Shown: positions 42,640-51,631 of the stretch, in pieces
Layout of the letters: each line of letters begins with the position of its first letter
Position numbering within the stretch: the stretch's first letter is position 1
DNA from: Opitutaceae bacterium
Lineage (GTDB): Bacteria > Verrucomicrobiota > Verrucomicrobiia > Opitutales > Opitutaceae
Reading direction: 5' to 3'
Assembly: GCA_018402455.1 (NCBI GenBank)
Contig: JAGYIG010000020.1
Coordinates: 1-57,213, forward strand
Length of the DNA: 57,213 bases
Translations under genes and position numbers: made by a program
The notes under the pieces: model-generated
The model's database searches: none
Seen by the model: the letters and a program-made list of their open reading frames with translations, nothing else
Told to the model about the DNA's origin: nothing

Positions 42640-44226
42640 ATGAACTCCGACCAGACCCTCGATCTTACTCTCGTCCTCCTCTATCTCGTGGGCATCACCG
42701 GCTACGGGATCTGGGCGGGCCGCAAGGAATCCTCCACCACTGAGGGTTATTTTTTGGGCGGTCGCAAGTTTGGCTGGTTTGTGGTCGGGGCCTCCTTGTT
42801 CGCCACCAACATGTCGATCACCCAGTTCATGAGTGCCGGGGGGCTGGCGCATGAGATCGGGCTGGCCTCGATCAACAACGACCTGATTGGTGGGCTGCTG
42901 CTGGCGGTTTCGGCGATGTGTTTTGTGCCCATTTACATTCGATCGCGGTTGTTCACCATGCCCGAATTTTTGGAACGGCGTTACAGCAAGGGAGCTCGTC
43001 AGATTTTCGGTTGGGTCTATCTGGTGCAAAGTATCCTGCAGCAGCCGAGTGGCTATTTCATCGGCGGGCTGGCTATTCTGGGGCTGTTTGATTTGTCCCC
43101 CGACTTGTTGCCGATTGCGTGCATCATCATCGGCGTGACGGTGGGCTCGTATGCGGTGATCGGGGGCCTGACCTCGGTGGTGAAGACGGATGTAATTCAA
43201 GTGTTTCTCCTGATTGGTGGAGGGCTGGCGGTTTCGTTCATCGGCCTCAACAAAGCGGGAGGTTGGAGCGCGCTGGCGGGGGAGTTTGGGGCCACTCATT
43301 TTGAACTGTTGTTGCCCCGCGGCACGGCGATGCCGTGGACCGCGACGTTGGGCATCGCGTTGCACTCCTGTTATTTTGCCTTTTGCAGCATCCATATCCT
43401 GCAGCGGGTGCTGGGAGCGAAGGATGAATACAACGCCCGCATGGGGATGTTGTTCAGCGGGTGGCTTAAATTTTTGGCCATCCCTCTGTTCGCCATACCC
43501 GGTATCGTTGCGATGAAGCTGTATCCCGAATCACTGGGAGATGCGACCTATGCCATGTTGGTGCGCGATCTGTTGCCGGCGGGTTTGTCCGGGATCGTGT
43601 TGGCCGGCATGATCGCAGCCTTGATGTCCTCGGCTGACTCGAACGTGAACGCGATGTCGAGTGTGGTCGCGATGGACATCTACCCGACCGTGGCGAAGAA
43701 ACCGAACCAAGCCTTCGCCCTGAAGCTGGGGAAGTGGGCATCGGCTTCGATCGTGGCGTTTGGGGTTTTGGTTGCGCCCTATTATCAACACCTCGGGGGT
43801 ATCTACCTGTTTATTCTCCGCTTGGGTGGCTTCCTCCTGATGCCGGTGGGGGTATGTTTTATTCTGGGCCGCTTTTCCCGCCGGGTGAATCAACACGGCG
43901 CATTTGCCTGTTTGGGTCTCGGCAGTCTGCTGGGACTGGCCTACGTGCTGTTTACCTCGATGCCGCCGCTGAAGCCGTTCCTGCCGGAGTGGTTCGTGGC
44001 CATGCACTTTTATGAAGTGTTGCCCTTTTTCTTTCTCCTCAACGGGGCCATGTTATTTGGCGTGAGCTGGCTCACCGCGCCCCCCACAGCGGAGCAACTG
44101 TCGGTGCTCACCGCGGTCGATCCCAGTGGCAGGACCGGGGCCGAGGGCCGTCCGGTTTGGCAATCCTTTGATCTGTGGTTTGGCCTGTTCTGCGGCGCGC
44201 TGGGCCTCACCTACATCGCCTTTTGA
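42640..44226 (+). CDS. Sodium/solute symporter (SSS family, SGLT-like), copy 2
   Basis: A 528-residue protein from the ATG at 42640, chosen because it matches the N-terminus of the paralog at 36884-38479 (LTLVLLYLVGITGYGIWAGRK, then GYFLGGRKFGWFVVGASLFATNMSI); the frame is open upstream but encodes a non-homologous proline-rich stretch. LIAALMSSADSNVNAMSSVVAMD is the TM8 Na+-site segment. The C-terminal LTAPPTAEQLSVLTAV loop also matches the paralog. It should import a glycan-derived sugar with Na+. The gap to the divergent reductase contains GTTACTG-GA-CAGTCAC (42529-42544), an imperfect inverted repeat related to the operators elsewhere. Confidence 0.92.
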   Translation: MNSDQTLDLTLVLLYLVGITGYGIWAGRKESSTTEGYFLGGRKFGWFVVGASLFATNMSITQFMSAGGLAHEIGLASINNDLIGGLLLAVSAMCFVPIYIRSRLFTMPEFLERRYSKGARQIFGWVYLVQSILQQPSGYFIGGLAILGLFDLSPDLLPIACIIIGVTVGSYAVIGGLTSVVKTDVIQVFLLIGGGLAVSFIGLNKAGGWSALAGEFGATHFELLLPRGTAMPWTATLGIALHSCYFAFCSIHILQRVLGAKDEYNARMGMLFSGWLKFLAIPLFAIPGIVAMKLYPESLGDATYAMLVRDLLPAGLSGIVLAGMIAALMSSADSNVNAMSSVVAMDIYPTVAKKPNQAFALKLGKWASASIVAFGVLVAPYYQHLGGIYLFILRLGGFLLMPVGVCFILGRFSRRVNQHGAFACLGLGSLLGLAYVLFTSMPPLKPFLPEWFVAMHFYEVLPFFFLLNGAMLFGVSWLTAPPTAEQLSVLTAVDPSGRTGAEGRPVWQSFDLWFGLFCGALGLTYIAF

Positions 44227-44471
44227 TCCCCGGCGGCCCTGACATAAGTCGAACGGATTGCAGGACCGACCATCCCGGATGACCCCGTCCCACCGGGGTG
44301 GCCTTCGCGGCAAAGCCCGGACCGCTCCCTGACGTTGGAGTTGGGGGCGTCAAGTTCGGCCCAAGTGGATCCCTGGACAAGTGGAGGTTGAGCTCACCGA
44401 GTCCGGCTGTTGGTTTCGGGAACAGCGCCCATGGCTCTTCACTGGTGCCATCGAAATCGATGGGGCTCTCC
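44227..44471. other. Gap between symporter 2 and receptor 2, mostly without recognisable features
   Basis: This is the convergent gap after the symporter. It has a 6-bp hairpin (ACCCCG 44282-44287 with CGGGGT 44294-44299) without a U-run and a near-copy of the dispersed element core (44312-44320). Short open frames here have no gene-like features. The receptor-2 terminator follows at 44472. Confidence 0.5.
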
Positions 44472-44504
44472 AAACAAAATCGGCCGGCCCCGAAGGACCG
44501 GCCG
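44472..44504 (-). terminator. Rho-independent terminator of receptor 2 with UUCG loop
   Basis: On the minus strand CGGCCGGTCC (44495-44504) pairs with GGGCCGGCCG (44481-44490) through one G-U pair, closing a C(UUCG)G tetraloop (44491-44494), then ATTTTGTTT. It is 35 nt after the receptor-2 stop codon. Confidence 0.85.
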
Positions 44505-44538
44505 CTGACGTAGCTTGACCCTACTCGGATCAGACGCG

Positions 44539-47500
44539 TCAGAAGTCGATGTCGAATGACATGATGTAGGTGCGCGGCTCATAGCCGGCCCAGACCAACG
44601 CGCGCCCGGTCGTGCTGCGGTCCGTCACATAGAGGTCGGAGTTATCGAGCAGGTTGCGCACGTTCAACTGAACACGGTAGTTGCGATCAAAGATCTTGCC
44701 GCGATAGGCGATCATCGCATCGACAAAGAACTCGTCGTCGTTGAAATACGGATTGGTCAGGTCGAGCACCGTGAGTTGCTGTTCGGCTTCCTCCACGGTG
44801 GTGCGTCCATAGCCGACGACCCCCGCATCGCGGTAGCGAACGGAACCGCCGATGCGCCAACCGGCCAGCCTGCCCTCCTGGAAGGAGTAGCTCGTGGTGA
44901 AGTTCATCCGCCATTTGCGCACGTTGGGGGCGGAAACGCCGTTGAGCTGGTTGATGCGCGACTTTACGTTCACGAGGTAGTTGCGCTCCCAATACTCTTG
45001 GTAGGTTTCGTTGTTCGCCCCGTCGGAGAAGCCGACGTTGTCCCAACCGCTGAGCGGTTGATCGACGCCCGGGGTGCCGAGCTTGGTGCGATAGGCGACG
45101 ACGTTGCCACTGTCATCCACTTCCAGCGCCCCGGTGGCCGGGTCGATCCGGGTGAACCCGTTGTTGATCAGATCCTCATAGGTCGGCCCGTCACCCACCT
45201 CGGGGTCGGGCCACCACTCGGTCACCGGCTTGTACTGGCCGTCGAGGTCCTCGAGGTTCCATTGGATGTTTTGCCAGAAGGCCTGGCGGCTATCGCCCCA
45301 CTCGATGTAGGACTCGGCGATTCGGTCCAACACCGACTCGGTCTTGGCGGCGGTAACCCGCACATTCCAATTCCGGGTGGGTTGAGCGATGACCGTGAAT
45401 TCCGTGCCCTTTGAGGTCTTGTCCGCCACAGGCAGGAAGAGATCGGTCTGGCCGAAAATATCGAACCCATCGGTGGAGTAGCGATTGGGGTCGATGTCGT
45501 AGAAGCGATTCTCCAAATTTCTGAAGACGCCGCGCACGTCTCCGTCGACGGCGCCGCCGCCCGTCTCCACGTTCTGGGAATCGGTCTCATACTGATTGAT
45601 TTTGAACGAGAGCCGATTGTCGAAAAGGTCGAATCGCACGCCATAGTCCTTGCCCACCCCGGTGATCGGTTCATGGCGGGACCCATCGGCGTCGAACCGC
45701 ACGGCGCCGGCGGAGTTGTTGCCTGATTCGTTGTAGTGGAGGGTCAGCCAGTCGGCCAGACCGGTGGGACGGAAGACAAGGCCCTTGGAGTCATTCACGT
45801 TGTCGGCCCAGGCGCCGTAGGTATCCCAATCCAGTGTGGTGTGGTAGGGGAAGTAGCCCCCCGGAATCACCCAGGAGGGCACGTCGCCGTTGGCGAAGTC
45901 GGCTTCCGAATAGTTTTGAGCGCGATCGCCTGCCCCGCGCAGCGTGCGCTCCCGCAGCGAGTCCTCGCGGCGGCCGTAGGTTAGGATGAGTCGATCGTCC
46001 CAGAAGAATCCTTGGTAGGCGAACATGCGGGACTCGATCTCACGATCAAAACTGAACAGGCGATTGGTGCCGACAAGGGGGTCAAAAATGGAACCGGCCA
46101 GGGTTGATCCGGGATTGCCGGGATCATCGAGAAACAGGGTTGTGCCGGGCTGCCAACCGTCGATGACCTGCAGTTGATAGTTGTTCTGTGGGAGCAGATA
46201 TTGCCGCGAGGAGACGCGCCGATCGCCAGTATTGACCCAACTGGCGTTGGGGTCGTTCACGTTGGTCGCCGCTCCGGCGAGAAACGACGGCGTGGCCCCA
46301 TCGCTGTTCTGTTGCCAGATCTGGAAGGAGTTGCCGCGGATCTCCGAGGTCTCACGTTCCGAATACATGGCGGCGAGACGATGACGGCCCAGAATGCCGG
46401 ACCAACGCTCGCCTCCGATGTTCTGGTCGCGGAAGTCGAATTCGTAGGAGCCGACAACCCGCATTTCCTCTTCGGTAGTGGGCGAATCCCAGCCCCAGCC
46501 TTCATCCTGCATGAAGAGTTGACCGAACCCGGGATTGGGCTGGCCGTTCGGCAGTTTCTCGGCCGCGTCAACAAACACGCCGAAATTAAAGGACCGGTTG
46601 TAGCCGAACTGCTTTTGATCCATCTCTTCCTTGTTGTAGCCAAACTCGAGGTAGAGGTTTTTCAGCGGGTTCACTTCCATGAACGCTGTGAAGATGTCGC
46701 CCTTGCGGGTGCGCCGCATGGTGTCGCCCCACGGGTTCACGTCTTTGAAGGGGAGGTTCAAAAGCGCGAGGGTTTCCGGGCTGAAGGTCACCCGGCGGTC
46801 ATCCAGCGTATCGAGGTAGCCGGGGTCGTAGAAGTAGGAGTTGGTGAGGCCGTTTTCATTGACGTATTCAATGTAGTCGAAGGCTTCATCGCCGCGGGCA
46901 TTGAAGCGGGAATTCCACTTGGTGATGCCCACGGTGGTCACATCGATCTGACCATTGGCATCGATCAGCAGGGTCTCACGGCCGGAGTCATTGTTCAGGT
47001 AGCGCGGACGACCCCCGTCGCGGTCCGGATCGTAGCCTTGCATCTGGCCATCGATGAACCACGGCGAAATGTTGTCTTGGAACATCCGATATTGGGTCGG
47101 CGATTCGACCTCATCGATATCCTCGTAGTGGGCACGAAAACTGACCTTGTCGTTCAGCTTGAAGGTGACCGTGCCATAGAACCGATCCTGGTTGTCGTAA
47201 TTGCCCTTCATGTAGGAGTCCTCGCGGTTGATCAGGGCCGCGGCCCGGATGGCGAGTTTGTCTTTCCACAGGACCTGGTTGATGTCGAACCACCCCATCA
47301 TGGCACCATTGCTGTCGGCCTTGAGTCCCAGATGGCGCGTGTTGCGGTGCGTCTCGGCCTGTTTGAGCGAGGCACTGACCGTGCCGCCCGCCTGGCCGAG
47401 TCCGAACAGAATGGAATTGGGCCCCGAGGAGATCGCTAGATTCTCGGTATTGTAGGAGTGCAAACGAACCTGCGTATCGAAAAAATTGCGACCGGTGGTG

Positions 47501-47964
47501 ATGCCGGTCGTGCGGGAGTTGCCCAGACCACGGGCCGTGGCGGCCGGACCCGCCCGTTCGAAGCGGGCTCGTTGGCCGTCACCGTAATCGGGGTTCTCCT
47601 GCTCGTTTTCGATATTCAACGAGTAGAGGAAGGCCTCCTCTGGATCAGACGCGGCGATGTCATCCAAAAACTCCTTAGAGAACACATCGATCTGGGCCCC
47701 CACATCCTTCAGGTCCGTGCGCAGGCGATTACCCGAGGTAGTGGATTTGACGTTGTAGCCCTGTTGTTCCGAAGCGTCGACTTGGAAGGGAGAGAGTTCA
47801 ATGACGTCTTCATTTTCAGCCGGTGTCACACCAGCGCTTTGAGCCAGTAGGGCTCCGGACAACGTCAGCATCGCAATGCCGGTCGTCACTTTAGGGAATC
47901 GCGAACGGTTTGGTTGCAGCGCTTCAGCGAGGCAACCCGTCAGCGCGGGGTAGCTATTCATCAT
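44539..47964 (-). CDS. TonB-dependent outer-membrane receptor (SusC-like, no SusD), receptor 2
   Basis: The start at 47964 (MMNSYPALTG) gives 1141 residues with a long leader whose hydrophobic part is IAMLTLSGALLAQSAG; an in-frame ATG at 48072 would overlap the divergent promoter region. The mature start EDVIELSPFQVDASEQQGYNV is equivalent to the segment in receptor 1. The plug (SGNRLRTDLKDVGAQIDVFSKEFLDDI, ARGLGNSRTTGITTGRNFFDTQ, ISSGPNSILFGLGQAGGTVSASLK) and barrel follow, closing with NVRNLLDNSDLYV and RTYIMSFDIDF, with the terminal Phe expected for outer-membrane insertion. It should take up larger glycan fragments. It is divergent from a LacI gene, with which it shares a 137-nt promoter gap. 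Confidence 0.92.
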   Translation of the reverse strand: MMNSYPALTGCLAEALQPNRSRFPKVTTGIAMLTLSGALLAQSAGVTPAENEDVIELSPFQVDASEQQGYNVKSTTSGNRLRTDLKDVGAQIDVFSKEFLDDIAASDPEEAFLYSLNIENEQENPDYGDGQRARFERAGPAATARGLGNSRTTGITTGRNFFDTQVRLHSYNTENLAISSGPNSILFGLGQAGGTVSASLKQAETHRNTRHLGLKADSNGAMMGWFDINQVLWKDKLAIRAAALINREDSYMKGNYDNQDRFYGTVTFKLNDKVSFRAHYEDIDEVESPTQYRMFQDNISPWFIDGQMQGYDPDRDGGRPRYLNNDSGRETLLIDANGQIDVTTVGITKWNSRFNARGDEAFDYIEYVNENGLTNSYFYDPGYLDTLDDRRVTFSPETLALLNLPFKDVNPWGDTMRRTRKGDIFTAFMEVNPLKNLYLEFGYNKEEMDQKQFGYNRSFNFGVFVDAAEKLPNGQPNPGFGQLFMQDEGWGWDSPTTEEEMRVVGSYEFDFRDQNIGGERWSGILGRHRLAAMYSERETSEIRGNSFQIWQQNSDGATPSFLAGAATNVNDPNASWVNTGDRRVSSRQYLLPQNNYQLQVIDGWQPGTTLFLDDPGNPGSTLAGSIFDPLVGTNRLFSFDREIESRMFAYQGFFWDDRLILTYGRREDSLRERTLRGAGDRAQNYSEADFANGDVPSWVIPGGYFPYHTTLDWDTYGAWADNVNDSKGLVFRPTGLADWLTLHYNESGNNSAGAVRFDADGSRHEPITGVGKDYGVRFDLFDNRLSFKINQYETDSQNVETGGGAVDGDVRGVFRNLENRFYDIDPNRYSTDGFDIFGQTDLFLPVADKTSKGTEFTVIAQPTRNWNVRVTAAKTESVLDRIAESYIEWGDSRQAFWQNIQWNLEDLDGQYKPVTEWWPDPEVGDGPTYEDLINNGFTRIDPATGALEVDDSGNVVAYRTKLGTPGVDQPLSGWDNVGFSDGANNETYQEYWERNYLVNVKSRINQLNGVSAPNVRKWRMNFTTSYSFQEGRLAGWRIGGSVRYRDAGVVGYGRTTVEEAEQQLTVLDLTNPYFNDDEFFVDAMIAYRGKIFDRNYRVQLNVRNLLDNSDLYVTDRSTTGRALVWAGYEPRTYIMSFDIDF

Positions 47965-48083
47965 GTCGTTTTGTTTGGGGTGAGGTTTGACTGGGTGCCT
48001 TGCGAAGAAGGCGGTCAGGCAGTCGGCGGATACACCAACGGGCATAAAACACCCCATGTCCGGCTTGCACACGATGGCTTCAG

Positions 48084-48101
48084 AATGTTAATTGTAACAT
48101 T
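48084..48101. promoter_or_regulatory. Inverted repeat touching the LacI start codon (putative operator)
   Basis: AATGTTA (48084-48090) and TAACATT (48095-48101) are perfect arms around ATTG, ending one base before the ATG at 48102. Binding here would block initiation of the regulator gene and could affect the divergent receptor 2. The half-site ATGTTA is the same as in the repeat at 24786-24810 ahead of receptor 1. Confidence 0.6.
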
Positions 48102-49181
48102 ATGTCGCTCAAATCACCGGCAACGATGCGCGTAATAGCCTCAGCAGCAGGTGTATCCGTTATGACGGTCAGTCGGGCTTTGCGCAATCATAGGACCGTC
48201 AAGACCGAAACGAAACAGCGAATCCTCAAACTGGCCCAAGAACTCGGATACACCCCGAATCCCTTGGTTTCTGCGCTGATGGCGCAGCGTCAAAGTCGTC
48301 GGGCCCCCGAGAGTAGTGCCAGTCTCGCCTTGGTTCACTGTTTACCGGCGGAAAGCCGTTTCACGGATAATATGCTTACGTTTCACCACTCCGTACGCGA
48401 GCGGGCCAGGAGTTTGGGCTACGAGATTGAGGCCTTTCATCTCCACCAGCCGGGCATGAAATTGAACCGCTTGATGGATATCATTCGTGCCCGGGGAATC
48501 AGGGGCATCATTTGGGAGCATTTTTTCAGCGCCAATAATCGGTTGGATTACGATTTTAGCGACTTCGCCTGCGTGGCGATGGGCAATACCATCGTGGACC
48601 CCGTCTTCCACCAAATCGAGAGTGACCGTTTTGCCGAGATGCGGCTGGCGCTCCGGGAGTTACGCCGCTTGGGCTACCGCCGCATTGGTTATTGCTCACT
48701 GCGACACGTGGAGATCTCCCTGAACTACAAACGACTCTGCGCTCTCCTGCTGGAACAAAGCCTCAGCTCGTCCGGGGACCGCGTGCCTTGGCTGGAGATC
48801 GAGGACCGGAACGAATACGAAACCCAACTCGCCGCTTGGCTTCACCGCCATCACCCGCAGGTGGTCGTCAGCCAAAACATCCACACCCCCCGGTATATCG
48901 AGCGGGCGGGCTATAAAATTCCCGACCAAGTCGGTTTTCTCCACCTGGGGTTTCATCCCACCTTTGCGGATTTGGCGGGGATTGATCCGAATTGGACCAA
49001 ACGGGGCACCCTCGCCGTGGAACGGGTGGTCGGCATGTTGCATCGCAATGAACTTGGCGTGCCGAAGGATCCATTGGTCACGTTTGTGGATCACCATTGG
49101 AATCCCGGCCCCAGCCTGCGCGCGGTGGGGCCGCCCCGTCCCGCGGTGGCTGAGCAATTGGCCCAGCTGGACCTGATGTAG
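48102..49181 (+). CDS. LacI-family transcriptional regulator (receptor 2)
   Basis: A 359-residue regulator with helix-turn-helix ATMRVIASAAGVSVMTVSRALRNHR (about 7-31), the hinge LGYTPNPLVSALMAQRQS and a sensor domain (RERARSLGYEIEAFHLHQPG, LRRLGYRRIGYCSLRH, GFLHLGFHPTFADLAGIDPNW). The recognition helix VMTVSRALR differs from that of the other two LacI proteins, so it should read a different operator, probably the ATGTTA/TAACAT repeat next to its own start. Divergent arrangement with receptor 2 suggests it controls that receptor. The ligand is unknown. Confidence 0.92.
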   Translation: MSLKSPATMRVIASAAGVSVMTVSRALRNHRTVKTETKQRILKLAQELGYTPNPLVSALMAQRQSRRAPESSASLALVHCLPAESRFTDNMLTFHHSVRERARSLGYEIEAFHLHQPGMKLNRLMDIIRARGIRGIIWEHFFSANNRLDYDFSDFACVAMGNTIVDPVFHQIESDRFAEMRLALRELRRLGYRRIGYCSLRHVEISLNYKRLCALLLEQSLSSSGDRVPWLEIEDRNEYETQLAAWLHRHHPQVVVSQNIHTPRYIERAGYKIPDQVGFLHLGFHPTFADLAGIDPNWTKRGTLAVERVVGMLHRNELGVPKDPLVTFVDHHWNPGPSLRAVGPPRPAVAEQLAQLDLM

Positions 49182-49269
49182 CCTTGAGAAGCCTGGGCCT
49201 CTGGCCGGGCCGCCCGGCGACGAGGAAGCGCGGATACTGGCAAGCCAGCGGTGGCCGGGCCGGGGCGGT

Positions 49270-49647
49270 TCAGGGAAGGGAGAGGGCGGCGGGGACGAGG
49301 GAGTCCGCTTGGGCGGTCAATCGGAGGGGGACCGTCGGATCGGTTCGTTCCACGATGACCTGCGCCAGGCCGTTGAAGAGGGCGCCGGTGGGCGCCGGGG
49401 CGGCGCCACGGACGCGCACGGTGCCGAGGTCATTGCGCTCGGGGAGGCGGGGGGAATTCGTTTCCATTGTCACGACAATCTGGATACGATTGACCCCGGT
49501 TTGCAGGAGCGAGCGGTCCAGGGTGAGGGCGGGGCCGTGGGTGGCGGTGTCCAGATCGGTCGCGATGCGGTGCCCATTGAGCCATACGGTGCAGCGGGAG
49601 CCCACTGCCGGGACGAAGCCCCGCGGCGAGCGGGGCTTCTTGCCCAC
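49270..49647 (-). pseudogene. Truncated remnant of a GH2-type hydrolase (C-terminal part)
   Basis: The 125-residue frame begins abruptly with RCTVWLNGHRIATDLDT, goes on with SLLQTGVNRIQIVVTMETN (a jelly-roll turn seen in beta-galactosidase-type proteins), then NDLGTVRVRGAAPAPTGALFNGLAQVIVERT and LRLTAQADSLVPAALSL, the pattern of the last Ig-like domain in many GH2 enzymes. There is no catalytic barrel; a stop codon lies close upstream, and the M20 gene begins at 49739 in the other direction. It is most likely the 3' scrap of a lost GH2 gene at the edge of the locus. Confidence 0.6.
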
Positions 49648-49738
49648 CGCGGATCCTGTTGCCTAATTCCCCCCTCCCGGAAAGTTGGCCTGGAGTGGGG
49701 CTTTACGGCCGACCTCCCGTCGATCAGGTTGGGTCATT

Positions 49739-51040
49739 ATGACGAGACGTTGTGCCTGGTGGGGGTTGCTCCCCGTTTCACTGATGGCTGCCCCGATTGA
49801 GCGCATTGATGCCCTGGCCCAAGCGGTCGAGGCCGATGTGATTGCGTGGCGGCACCATCTCCACGAGCACCCGGAGTTATCCAACCAGGAGGTTCAGACC
49901 GCGGCCTACGTGGCCGCCCATCTGCGGGGATTGGGCATTGAGGTGCAAACCGGGGTGGCGGGCCACGGCGTGGTGGGACTGCTCGAGGGCGGCAAACCCG
50001 GACCGGTGGTCGCGTTGCGGGCGGACATGGATGCGTTGCCGGTCACGGAGCGCACGGGACTGCCCTATGCGTCCCAGCTCAAAGTGAACTACGGAGGTCG
50101 GGAGGTCGGCGTCATGCACGCGTGTGGTCACGATGCCCATGTCGCGATTCTGATGGGAACCGCGGAAGTGTTGGCGGGCGTGCGGGAGGAGTTGGCGGGG
50201 ACGGTGAAATTTATTTTTCAACCCGCGGAGGAAGGGGCGTGGCCAGCCCCGATGTGGGGGGCGAAACTGATGATTCACGAAGGGGTTTTGGAGAACCCCA
50301 AGGTGGATGCGATTTTTGGCCTGCATGTCTGGTCGTCGATGCGGAGTGGGGTGATCGGGCTACGACCAGGGCCGGTCATGGCCAGCAGTGACTTCCTCCG
50401 GGTCACGGTCACGGGAAAACAAACTCACGCCGCCGCCCCGTGGGCCGGGATTGATCCGATCACGGTATCTTCTCAGATCATTTTGGGACTGCAAACGGTG
50501 GCCAGCCGCCAGGTTAATATCCTGGGCACGCCCTCGGTCGTATCGATCGGCACGATCGATGGCGGCGACCGCAACAACATCATCCCGGACGAAGTGGTCA
50601 TGACGGGCACGATTCGGACCTACGATCCGGAAGTGCGGGCGGCTTACCACGAACGCGTCACCCTCACGGCGGAAAAAATCGCCGAGGCCTCGGGGGCGCC
50701 CGCCGAGGTCTACATCGGCGCCGATACGGGCTATGCGGCGACGGTGAATCACGAACAGCTCACCGCAGAAATGCGCGACGTGTTTGAGCGCGTGGCGGGC
50801 GAGGGCAATTTGGTGCGCGGCAACTTGAGCACGGGGTCGGAGGATTTTTCGTTTTTCCAGCAGGAGGTCCCCGGGGTGTTTTTCTTTCTCGGGGTGACGC
50901 CCCCGGATCAGGATCCCGCCGAAGCCGCCGCCAATCACTCGCCGCTATTTATCGTCGACGATGCGGCCCTCATCACCGGCGTCCGCGCGATGTCACAGGT
51001 GGCGGCGGAATACTTGGAGCGGAACGCTAGATCCAAGTGA
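49739..51040 (+). CDS. Secreted M20 family amidohydrolase/peptidase
   Basis: A 433-residue enzyme from the ATG at 49739, which gives a short leader (MTRRCAWWGLLPVSLMAAP); an upstream ATG at 49685 would add 18 residues. It belongs to the M20D group: RRHLHEHPELSNQE-like start (WRHHLHEHPELSNQE, about 37-51), VALRADMDALPV, MHACGHDAH (127-134) with Cys129, His131 and His134 as metal ligands, QPAEEGAWPA with Glu165, the dimerisation domain after residue 200 and GSEDFSFFQ near the end. These are aminoacylase or N-acyl-amino-acid/auxin-conjugate hydrolase-like enzymes. The link to glycan use is unclear. Its stop overlaps the next gene start by 4 nt. Confidence 0.92.
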   Translation: MTRRCAWWGLLPVSLMAAPIERIDALAQAVEADVIAWRHHLHEHPELSNQEVQTAAYVAAHLRGLGIEVQTGVAGHGVVGLLEGGKPGPVVALRADMDALPVTERTGLPYASQLKVNYGGREVGVMHACGHDAHVAILMGTAEVLAGVREELAGTVKFIFQPAEEGAWPAPMWGAKLMIHEGVLENPKVDAIFGLHVWSSMRSGVIGLRPGPVMASSDFLRVTVTGKQTHAAAPWAGIDPITVSSQIILGLQTVASRQVNILGTPSVVSIGTIDGGDRNNIIPDEVVMTGTIRTYDPEVRAAYHERVTLTAEKIAEASGAPAEVYIGADTGYAATVNHEQLTAEMRDVFERVAGEGNLVRGNLSTGSEDFSFFQQEVPGVFFFLGVTPPDQDPAEAAANHSPLFIVDDAALITGVRAMSQVAAEYLERNARSK

Positions 51041-51576
51041 ATTTCATCGCTCGATTTTGGTTCGTTTCCCTCCTGGCTTTTGTCGGCGTTCCGGGAACTT
51101 TTGCCGGTGCCAGTGCCAAATTCGATTTAAACGGTCGATTGTCGGGAGTTGAATTCTCTTCGCTCCAATATCAATGGGCGGAAGACGAAAACAAGAACCC
51201 GCAAATCGTGCTCCAGTATTGGATGGGGCTTAATTCTACCGGGGAACTATGGCGTAGGTTGGAGCTGTCATTCCACAAAGCCCAATACGATGAAGATGAG
51301 GGAGCTTGGCGCTACGCCGTGAAACTTAGATGGAGTCCGCAAGAGGACTCGCTGGTGGAGAGTGGATTGTTTCAGATTCTTCCATCGGATCTAGATCTGG
51401 GAGTTTTCGCAGACCTTTCCCATCAAGAGTTTGTGGCGTGGGGCAACGAAGATTTAGCGGCAGGAGTTCAACAAACAAGTCGTCTGATCACCTTCTCTTA
51501 TTCGAGCGATGTATATCTTGATGTTAAATTTCATCCGAAGTTGGGACGGGCCACTCTATCGTTGAAGTTGAAATAG
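51037..51576 (+). CDS. Orphan secreted protein of unknown function, GTG start
   Basis: A 179-residue protein beginning with GTG inside the GTGA overlap with the M20 stop, so it is probably translated by coupling. It has a signal peptide (about 1-23, ending near TFAGASA), then a predominantly beta body without a recognised family: LQYQWAEDENKNPQIVLQYW, WRRLELSFHKAQYDEDEG and DVYLDVKFHPKLGRATLSLKLK. The region is visibly less GC-rich than its neighbours, a sign of possible recent acquisition. No function is proposed. Confidence 0.7.
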   Translation: MNFIARFWFVSLLAFVGVPGTFAGASAKFDLNGRLSGVEFSSLQYQWAEDENKNPQIVLQYWMGLNSTGELWRRLELSFHKAQYDEDEGAWRYAVKLRWSPQEDSLVESGLFQILPSDLDLGVFADLSHQEFVAWGNEDLAAGVQQTSRLITFSYSSDVYLDVKFHPKLGRATLSLKLK

Positions 51577-51631
51577 AAGCATCTTCTGACCTCTCTCTCT
51601 ATGGTAAGGCACTGCGCCGAAGCGCTACCTC

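Noticed and set aside
44282..44299. Hairpin as a terminator of symporter 2
   Set aside because: Only a 6-bp stem with no following U-run on the plus strand.
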